From Chitinophagales bacterium (GTDB lineage: Bacteria; Bacteroidota; Bacteroidia; Chitinophagales; Chitinophagaceae), in contig JANXYS010000334.1 in assembly GCA_025355935.1 (NCBI GenBank), forward strand, positions 1 to 6,939: 6,939 bases of DNA, written 5' to 3'. Position numbers and translations under genes: made by a program. Under the pieces are notes generated by a model. That model had not been told where the DNA came from. It saw only the letters and a program-made list of their open reading frames with translations, and searched no databases. This document shows positions 1 through 4,451 of this stretch, in pieces; within the stretch, counting starts at the first letter, position 1; each line of letters opens with the position of its first letter.

Positions 1-305
1 CGAAAATAGTTCATGATACTATCGAAAACCTGCATGGTTTCCGACGTCTTAATTTCAGGTGACAACACAATTCCCCCAAATGTTAATCCCGCATGAGAAT
101 ATACAACTCTATCCTTTTCATTTGCTGGGAAGAGAGCGAGCAGTTTTGCCGAATTGTATACCATCAATGAGTGATCGACGTAGCGATCTTCATGATATTC
201 CATGTATGATCGATTAAACAGGAATAGACCGTTTTTAGCGGGACATAAAAAATCATTCCACACCGCAGTATGATTTTTATTAAAACGTTGAATGGTTAAT
301 ATCAT
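1..305 (-). CDS. GNAT/FemAB-like acyltransferase, N-terminal part (cut by window edge)
   Basis: This reading frame starts at ATG (305-303) and stays open to the left edge, giving about 101 residues. The visible part contains NGLFLFNRSYMEYHEDR near residues 26-42, then DHSLMVY, then a segment ending in YSHAGLTFGG. As I recall, this pattern marks a family of roughly 300-residue GNAT proteins related to FemAB peptidyltransferases, often found in Bacteroidota polysaccharide clusters. The acyl-CoA or acyl-tRNA binding region is not visible, so donor and substrate are unknown. The start codon overlaps the stop of the upstream GNAT gene in an ATGA arrangement, and no Shine-Dalgarno sequence precedes it, so translation is probably coupled. 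From its place behind a ketoisomerase and a GNAT gene, I infer that it acylates an amino sugar or amino-sugar intermediate in the cytoplasm. Family assignment is fairly secure; function is not. Confidence 0.72.
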   Translation of the reverse strand, partial: MILTIQRFNKNHTAVWNDFLCPAKNGLFLFNRSYMEYHEDRYVDHSLMVYNSAKLLALFPANEKDRVVYSHAGLTFGGIVLSPEIKTSETMQVFDSIMNYF

Positions 306-745
306 AACATCAGAAAGTATTTTTCTGTTTTCCCTGTTTCTAAAAGTTGAAAGCCCTCTTTAAGATATAGAGTTTTAGCCCTTACATTTTCATTACCCAC
401 AATGAGGTGAAGTTGTGCAAGCTTTAAAATTTTACCCTGGCTAATTGCCTCACTCAGCATAAATGCTCCAATTCCCCTTCCCCAATAACTCTTATCGCCA
501 ATATAGCCCCAATATTCTGCTTTTTGTGCTGTTATGTTTTTTAGTCCCATTGCACCAATCGGTAGATCATTTTCTATTATTCCTCTGATCCAATAATCTT
601 TTCGGCAGCGTAAATTACTATAAAATGCAAGTTGTTCTTCCTTTGAAAAATCCGGGGTAAGCGTAAGGGCTTTTATTTCGGGGTCGTTCAGCCATATCCA
701 AGATTTAAATAGAAATTCTCTGTCATACTCTACTAAGGATGCCAT
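302..745 (-). CDS. Small GNAT-family N-acetyltransferase, probably acting on a nucleotide amino sugar
   Basis: The 147-residue protein is a complete GNAT domain of the RimJ/RimL-like kind. The acetyl-CoA pyrophosphate-binding loop is seen as YWGRGIG (residues 87-93) after a beta strand with EYWGYIGD. The C-terminal half has NENVRAKTLYLKEGF (118-132), the usual Asn and Tyr helix followed by GF. The ATG start lies 18 bases after the ketoisomerase stop. A GAGGA overlaps that stop but sits about 15 bases from the ATG, too far to be a classical ribosome binding site. By position, the enzyme probably transfers acetyl from acetyl-CoA to the 3-amino group of a dTDP-3-amino-3,6-dideoxyhexose. The characterised FdtC and QdtC enzymes use a left-handed beta-helix fold instead, while WecD and PseH show that GNAT enzymes can acetylate nucleotide amino sugars. 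A ribosomal-protein or unrelated substrate cannot be excluded. Confidence 0.82.
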   Translation of the reverse strand: MASLVEYDREFLFKSWIWLNDPEIKALTLTPDFSKEEQLAFYSNLRCRKDYWIRGIIENDLPIGAMGLKNITAQKAEYWGYIGDKSYWGRGIGAFMLSEAISQGKILKLAQLHLIVGNENVRAKTLYLKEGFQLLETGKTEKYFLML

Positions 746-763
746 AGATAAATGTTTGAATCC

Positions 764-1174
764 TCACTTTTCAGCGAAGGGAAGTTTTATGAATTCGTTG
801 TAATCCCTGATGTAGTCCCTCTCTTCATAAGCGATATTTGCGATGCACATTTGCACCGAGCTATGCGTGTATTGCATTACATGCCAACAGAATTTGGGAA
901 GCAACAAGCCTACTGAGGGAGATTCGAGGATAAATCGTTCCTTTAAACCGCCCGGCATTTCAGTTTCAACAATTATTTTACCGGCGACTGCAACAAGAAT
1001 TTGTTCAAGCTCGTAATGGGCATGGCCGCCGCGCCGAATGCTTTCCGGGGTGTAGTAGGTCCAATACACCCTGTTAACCTCAAATGGTAGCGTATCATTT
1101 TCCGAAACGGAAATATATCCCTGCATTGTATTTCCTATTCTTGGAAATTCAATCAGAGCAGGACCTTTATACAT
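764..1174 (-). CDS. fdtA: dTDP-4-keto-6-deoxyglucose 3,4-ketoisomerase, FdtA/QdtA (WxcM-like cupin) family
   Basis: At 136 residues the protein has the usual length of the single-domain WxcM/FdtA cupin family. Family hallmarks are FEVNRVYW (31-38), the active-site GGHAH (49-53) with two histidines, LEQILVAVAG (56-65), SPSVGLLLP (85-93), CWHVM (96-100) and the C-terminal YIRDY (121-125). These enzymes are cytoplasmic and move the keto group of dTDP-4-keto-6-deoxyglucose from C4 to C3, producing a 3-keto-6-deoxy sugar for transamination. The precursor is supplied by rmlA and rmlB in the same gene run, which fits well. Whether the product is galacto (FdtA, leading to Fuc3N) or gluco (QdtA, leading to Qui3N) is not certain. 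His98 at the position I align with a known discriminating residue favours the FdtA type, so the symbol is tentative. The start is ATG behind a very AT-rich leader without a Shine-Dalgarno sequence. Confidence 0.88.
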   Translation of the reverse strand: MYKGPALIEFPRIGNTMQGYISVSENDTLPFEVNRVYWTYYTPESIRRGGHAHYELEQILVAVAGKIIVETEMPGGLKERFILESPSVGLLLPKFCWHVMQYTHSSVQMCIANIAYEERDYIRDYNEFIKLPFAEK

Positions 1175-1252
1175 ATAAATTAATTTTTAAAATAAATTTT
1201 TGCAAAAAATGGTAAAATTATTCTATCGTAAAGTTTTGGGATTATACTAGGA
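1175..1252 (-). other. AT-rich leader between the methyltransferase and ketoisomerase genes
   Basis: This 78-base spacer carries no gene. Its half nearest the ketoisomerase start is nearly all A and T, an unstructured leader typical of Bacteroidota genes that lack Shine-Dalgarno pairing. I found no convincing TAnnTTTG promoter element or terminator hairpin, so read-through from the upstream gene is the simplest reading. Confidence 0.5.
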
Positions 1253-2212
1253 CTAACGTTTTCTTCCTTTGACCACAGCTGACCTAAACCCATCTTCATA
1301 GATAATTCCTCCCCAAACATCAGTCATCCCGTGCTTTTTAAACCACGCAACAACTGTTTCTATTTTCTGCGGTTGATCATATTCGGGACTAAACATATCA
1401 AAGGTATCCAGCACCACCATCTCCCTAAGAGTTTCTTTGGAAATATTCTTGGGAAGAGTACCATCAATATCACAGACTGGTATAAAACGAGTAGCAATTT
1501 TTCTTAAACCTATCGAAGCGAAAAAGCGATAAAGTTTAATAAGACGATCAGCATTATGATTGATCTTCCTGAACAATACCTCGTGACTCATTTTTTTCGT
1601 AAAGGGGCGTAAAAGATACTTTGCATGCATTTTTGTCCACCAACCATTAATCGGATAAAAGTCAACTATGACTTCGGCCCCCTTCTTAGCCATGTTAATA
1701 AGAGCTTTTACTGAAGCTTCAACATTGGGAGTATGCTGAAGAACACCGAAGCAAAACACCTTATCAAAACCCTCCGGGCCAAACGGCAAATCATAAATGC
1801 TTGCCTGGAATAGATACAGACGAGTATTAGGGCCGTTGTTAATAAAATTGGCTTCTACTGCATTTGAATAATCAACGCTATAGAGATTAGCTTTAGTATA
1901 ATCCAGCACGATCTGTGTGAAACGCCCCGCACCTGACCCAACTTCCAAAATATTCTGGCCTGCAAGATTCTCTTTGTTCCAGCCGGTTTGGGCGAAGAAT
2001 CTACGTTCACTCAGCTTCATGTTGGTGGTTCTATCGAGTTGAGTTGTTGCAAATTTATTCCATTGATATCCAAAATTACCGGCATAATTACCATCCTCTA
2101 CGAAACGGTAAGCGCCTTTTAAAGATGGGAAAATATTGCCATCCTCATCCACCAGCCCACTTTCAATAATTTGCAGTGGTTTTTTATTAAAAGGATTAAC
2201 AAGTTTAATCAA
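1253..2212 (-). CDS. Class I SAM-dependent methyltransferase with a degenerate Trm112-like N-terminus
   Basis: The 319-residue protein has a Rossmann-type methyltransferase core. Motif I is LEVGSGAG (89-96), the acidic residue ending strand 2 lies in SVDYS (112-116), and the motif IV/post-IV region reads FDKVFCFGVLQHTPN (149-163). The first 40 residues resemble the Trm112-like head often fused to such enzymes (NPFNKKPL, then EDGNIFPSLKGAYRFV), but the zinc-binding cysteines are absent. The C-terminal 120 residues, rich in aromatic and basic residues, probably form a substrate or membrane-proximal region. The start appears to be TTG at 2212: the first internal Met is residue 65, which would remove the conserved head. 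It lies 86 bases after rmlA and 78 before the ketoisomerase gene. A sugar O- or N-methyltransferase of the glycan pathway is the likely role, but the acceptor is unknown and a lipid or quinone substrate is possible. Confidence 0.83.
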   Translation of the reverse strand: MIKLVNPFNKKPLQIIESGLVDEDGNIFPSLKGAYRFVEDGNYAGNFGYQWNKFATTQLDRTTNMKLSERRFFAQTGWNKENLAGQNILEVGSGAGRFTQIVLDYTKANLYSVDYSNAVEANFINNGPNTRLYLFQASIYDLPFGPEGFDKVFCFGVLQHTPNVEASVKALINMAKKGAEVIVDFYPINGWWTKMHAKYLLRPFTKKMSHEVLFRKINHNADRLIKLYRFFASIGLRKIATRFIPVCDIDGTLPKNISKETLREMVVLDTFDMFSPEYDQPQKIETVVAWFKKHGMTDVWGGIIYEDGFRSAVVKGRKR

Positions 2213-2246
2213 TGATGCACAGTTTTGCGTTGCAATTAGGATTTGC

Positions 2247-2300
2247 GATGAAGTAGTTAACGGGTTTTTACGATATTTATTTCGTGAAAGTTACTACATC
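2247..2300 (-). repeat. Imperfect inverted repeat after rmlA
   Basis: On the plus strand GATG...TAGT...AAC (2247-2260) is mirrored by GTTACTACATC (2290-2300), an 11-pair stem interrupted by a 3-base and a 1-base bulge. A smaller ACGA/TCGT pair lies in the loop. It overlaps the rmlA stop codon and has no adjacent U-run in the direction of transcription, so a classical terminator is unlikely. It may be an mRNA processing or stability structure, or chance. Confidence 0.25.
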
Positions 2301-3162
2301 AGGACTTAACAAGGCCAAGCAAGTATTGTCCGTATCCACTTTTAACCAATTCCATCGCAAGAGTTTCTAACTGCGCCGTACTTATGAATCCCATTCGCCA
2401 GGCAACCTCTTCAGGGCACCCAATCTTAAGGCCTTGCCTTTTTTCAATTACACGAACATATTCACTTGCATCGCTCAAAGAATCAAACGTACCCGTATCG
2501 AGCCACGCAAAACCGCGGTCAAGTACTGCTACTTTTAAAGTTTTGTTGGCGAGAAAAATTTTATTAACATCGGTAATCTCGAACTCCCCGCGAGGGCCGG
2601 CGGGGATATCCTTTGCTATTTGTACCACGCTGTTATCGTAAAAATATAGGCCAGGCACCGCAAAATTACTTTTTGGCTTCTCGGGCTTTTCTTCAATACT
2701 TAAGGCAGTGAAGTAATTATCAAATTCTACAACACCATACCGTTCAGGATCGCTTACGGGATATGCGAATATCACTGAGCCCTCTACCTGGGCGGCAGAC
2801 TGCAATAACTTACTGAAGCCACTTCCGTAAAAAATATTGTCGCCGAGCACCAGCGCCACCTTATCCTCCCCAATAAATTTCTCGCCTATAACGAATGCCT
2901 GGGCAAGTCCATTGGGAACCTCTTGTTTTGCGTAACTAATATTACATCCCCATTTGCTTCCATCCCCTAACAGTCTTTGAAATTGTTCCTGGTCCGGCGG
3001 CGTTGTTATCACCAGAATATCTCTTATCCCCGCGAGCATGAGCGTGCTTAGCGGATAATAAATCATAGGCTTATCATATATAGGCATAAGTTGTTTGCTG
3101 ATCCCCATTGTGATTGGATATAACCTCGTACCGGATCCACCCGCAAGAATAATTCCCTTCAT
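2299..3162 (-). CDS. rmlA: Glucose-1-phosphate thymidylyltransferase (RmlA)
   Basis: RmlA joins dTTP and glucose-1-phosphate to give dTDP-glucose and pyrophosphate, the first step to dTDP-6-deoxy sugars, in the cytoplasm. The 287-residue length is normal for the short RmlA class. The nucleotide-binding signature GGSGTRLYP is at 8-16, followed by KQLMPIYDKPM (23-33). The metal-binding GDN is at 107-109 (Asp108), EEKP at 157-160, GEFEITDVN at 192-200 and WLDTGT at 220-225 with the second metal ligand Asp222. All key residues are present, so the enzyme should be active. ATG start; no Shine-Dalgarno sequence precedes it, but a perfect 6-base inverted repeat lies 14 bases upstream. It follows rmlB by 94 bases on the same strand, so cotranscription is likely. 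With no rmlC or rmlD visible, its product probably feeds the 3-keto sugar branch. Confidence 0.97.
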   Translation of the reverse strand: MKGIILAGGSGTRLYPITMGISKQLMPIYDKPMIYYPLSTLMLAGIRDILVITTPPDQEQFQRLLGDGSKWGCNISYAKQEVPNGLAQAFVIGEKFIGEDKVALVLGDNIFYGSGFSKLLQSAAQVEGSVIFAYPVSDPERYGVVEFDNYFTALSIEEKPEKPKSNFAVPGLYFYDNSVVQIAKDIPAGPRGEFEITDVNKIFLANKTLKVAVLDRGFAWLDTGTFDSLSDASEYVRVIEKRQGLKIGCPEEVAWRMGFISTAQLETLAMELVKSGYGQYLLGLVKS

Positions 3163-3176
3163 ATAGCTTAGTTAGA

Positions 3177-3195
3177 GATGCATTGTATGTGCATC
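3177..3195 (-). repeat. Perfect 6-bp inverted repeat just upstream of rmlA
   Basis: GATGCA (3177-3182) and TGCATC (3190-3195) are exact inverted copies around a 7-base loop. In the minus-strand transcript this hairpin would end 14 bases before the rmlA ATG, close enough to influence ribosome loading or to act as a small operator. No U-run follows, so it is not a terminator. The stem is short and chance occurrence is possible. Confidence 0.35.
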
Positions 3196-3232
3196 GGTCT
3201 TAAGAAACAAATTTGATTGTATTGTCTAAATT

Positions 3233-3254
3233 ACCATTGTTGCCCCGACATGGT
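3233..3254 (-). repeat. Hairpin directly after the rmlB stop codon
   Basis: ACCATTGT (3233-3240) and ACATGGT (3248-3254) form a 7-pair stem with one bulged base and a G+C-rich 7-base loop. In the minus-strand transcript it begins two bases after the rmlB TAA and is followed only by AAUUU, so termination there would be weak at best. On the plus strand it is followed by TTTTT, but no plus-strand gene leads into it. Attenuation or mRNA processing between rmlB and rmlA is a possible role. Confidence 0.35.
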
Positions 3255-3256
3255 TT

Positions 3257-4303
3257 TTAGTGATATTGTTTATCATAATATTCCTGGTAATGGCCCGTTA
3301 CAACTTCATTTAACCAGTTAGAATTATTTAGATACCAGTCAATAGTTTTCGCCAGGCCTTCTTCGAATTGGAGAGATGGTATCCAGCCAAGTTCATTCTT
3401 AAGTTTGGTAGCATCGATTGCATAACGCTGATCGTGACCTGCACGATCCTTCACAAAGGTTATCAGTTGTAAAGAGCTTCCTGCGGGGCGATTTAGTTTA
3501 GCATCCATCTGGCGGCATAACTCTTTAATTAGATTAATGTTTGTCCATTCATTATGTCCTCCGATATTGTATGTCTCACCAATTTTGCCATTATGATAGA
3601 TTAAATCAATGGCGTTTACATGATCTTCAACGAAGAGCCAGTCGCGGATGTTTTCTCCTTTTCCATAAACAGGTAGGGGTCTATTATTGATGATGTTATT
3701 AATGCTCAAAGGAATCAATTTTTCTGGAAAGTGATAAGGCCCATAGTTATTGCTGCAGTTTGAGATCTTAACCGGAAGATCGAATGTATGATAGTATGCG
3801 CGTACAAAGTGATCAGATGAAGCCTTGGAGGCGGAGTACGGGCTACGGGGATCGTACGATGTATGTTCATGGAAAAACCCCGTATCACCCAGTGATCCAT
3901 AAACCTCGTCAGTAGAAATGTGATAAAAAAGCTTACCGTTAAAATCTGTTTTCCAGGCTTCTTTTGCAACCTGTAAAAGGGTTGCGGTACCAAGAACATT
4001 TGTTTTTACGAATGATAAGGGGTCGGTAATTGACCTGTCAACATGGCTTTCAGCTGCACAATGCAGAACGCCAGTAAAGTGGAACTGCTGAAATAATTGC
4101 TGCATTGCATTCATGTCCGTAATGTCAGCTTTTACGAAGGTATAATTTGGCGCCGACTCGATATCTTTCAGATTAGCCAGGTTTCCGGCATAGGTCAGCG
4201 AATCAACATTAACTATCCGGTAATGCGGATATTTTGTCACAAAAAGCCTTGTAAGGTGCGATCCTATAAATCCTGCGCCACCTGTGATGAGAATAGTTTG
4301 CAT
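3257..4303 (-). CDS. rmlB: dTDP-glucose 4,6-dehydratase (RmlB)
   Basis: RmlB converts dTDP-glucose to dTDP-4-keto-6-deoxyglucose with tightly bound NAD, the common precursor of dTDP-6-deoxy and amino sugars. It is an extended SDR enzyme of 348 residues, the normal family length. The NAD-binding GGAGFIGSH is at 8-16, VDSLTYAGN at 33-41, AAESHVDRS at 83-91, the catalytic Thr-Asp-Glu at 131-133 within STDEVYG, and the YSASK motif with Tyr156 and Lys160. NNYGPYHFPEKL and GENIRDWLFVEDH, which shape the substrate site, are also intact. The start is ATG at 4303 with no Shine-Dalgarno sequence and an AT-rich leader. It is the first gene of the leftward run and faces the membrane-protein gene across a 148-base divergent region, so the promoter for the six-gene run probably lies there. 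Confidence 0.97.
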   Translation of the reverse strand: MQTILITGGAGFIGSHLTRLFVTKYPHYRIVNVDSLTYAGNLANLKDIESAPNYTFVKADITDMNAMQQLFQQFHFTGVLHCAAESHVDRSITDPLSFVKTNVLGTATLLQVAKEAWKTDFNGKLFYHISTDEVYGSLGDTGFFHEHTSYDPRSPYSASKASSDHFVRAYYHTFDLPVKISNCSNNYGPYHFPEKLIPLSINNIINNRPLPVYGKGENIRDWLFVEDHVNAIDLIYHNGKIGETYNIGGHNEWTNINLIKELCRQMDAKLNRPAGSSLQLITFVKDRAGHDQRYAIDATKLKNELGWIPSLQFEEGLAKTIDWYLNNSNWLNEVVTGHYQEYYDKQYH

Positions 4304-4325
4304 ACAATTTTAAAGTCGCAAAATA

Positions 4326-4359
4326 CAAAAACTAATTTACCCCTGAATAATCTCCTCAA
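4326..4359 (-). promoter_or_regulatory. Possible leftward promoter of the rmlB operon
   Basis: Read on the minus strand, TTG (4359-4357) is followed after 22 bases by TAGTTTTTG (4334-4326). This resembles the Bacteroidota primary-sigma pattern TTTG / TAnnTTTG, but with one extra base in the -7 element. A second near match, TATTTTG (4325-4319), is one base short. Both lie 15-30 bases upstream of the rmlB start. The assignment rests mainly on position, because this is the only sizeable divergent gap. Confidence 0.28.
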
Positions 4360-4382
4360 CACCCTGTGTGATCTTTTAATTA

Positions 4383-4390
4383 TATTTTTG
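4383..4390 (+). promoter_or_regulatory. Possible rightward promoter -7 element for the membrane-protein gene
   Basis: TATTTTTG matches the Bacteroidota -7 consensus TAnnTTTG exactly. It lies about 50-60 bases upstream of the candidate starts of the plus-strand gene, giving a reasonable leader length. I see no good TTTG -33 box at the expected distance, and the surrounding sequence is T-rich, so a chance match is quite possible. Confidence 0.33.
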
Positions 4391-4428
4391 CGTTAATTCA
4401 TAAGTTTGTAAGTATGTCCCGTCGAATT

Positions 4429-4434
4429 AGGAGG
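4429..4434 (+). promoter_or_regulatory. Strong Shine-Dalgarno-like AGGAGG with no standard start at the right distance
   Basis: AGGAGG is the only full-strength Shine-Dalgarno sequence noted upstream of a gene start in this window. No ATG, GTG or TTG follows within the usual 5-10 bases. In the frame of the downstream gene the codons after the TAG at 4428 are GAG, GCA, AAA, ACG (4440), TTT, TAT, ATT (4449) and TTG (4452). TTG is 17 bases from the AGGAGG, ATT is 14, and ACG is 5. The site may be functional with a non-standard start, or it may be fortuitous. Confidence 0.42.
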
Positions 4435-4451
4435 CAAAAACGTTTTATATT

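Noticed and set aside
2384..2641. An 85-codon plus-strand frame inside rmlA
   Set aside because: It lies wholly opposite conserved RmlA motifs and has no supporting context.
3233..3259. Intrinsic terminator on the plus strand (hairpin followed by TTTTT)
   Set aside because: No plus-strand gene reads into it, and the T-run is part of the rmlB stop region; it is listed only as an inverted repeat.
2299..4303. L-rhamnose pathway (rmlBADC) interpretation
   Set aside because: Neither rmlC nor rmlD is present in the window, and the downstream ketoisomerase and acyltransferases point to an amino-sugar branch instead.
4097..4396. A 99-codon plus-strand frame over the start of rmlB
   Set aside because: About two thirds of it is antisense to highly conserved rmlB codons, the translation has no recognisable domain, and it runs into the divergent promoter region.
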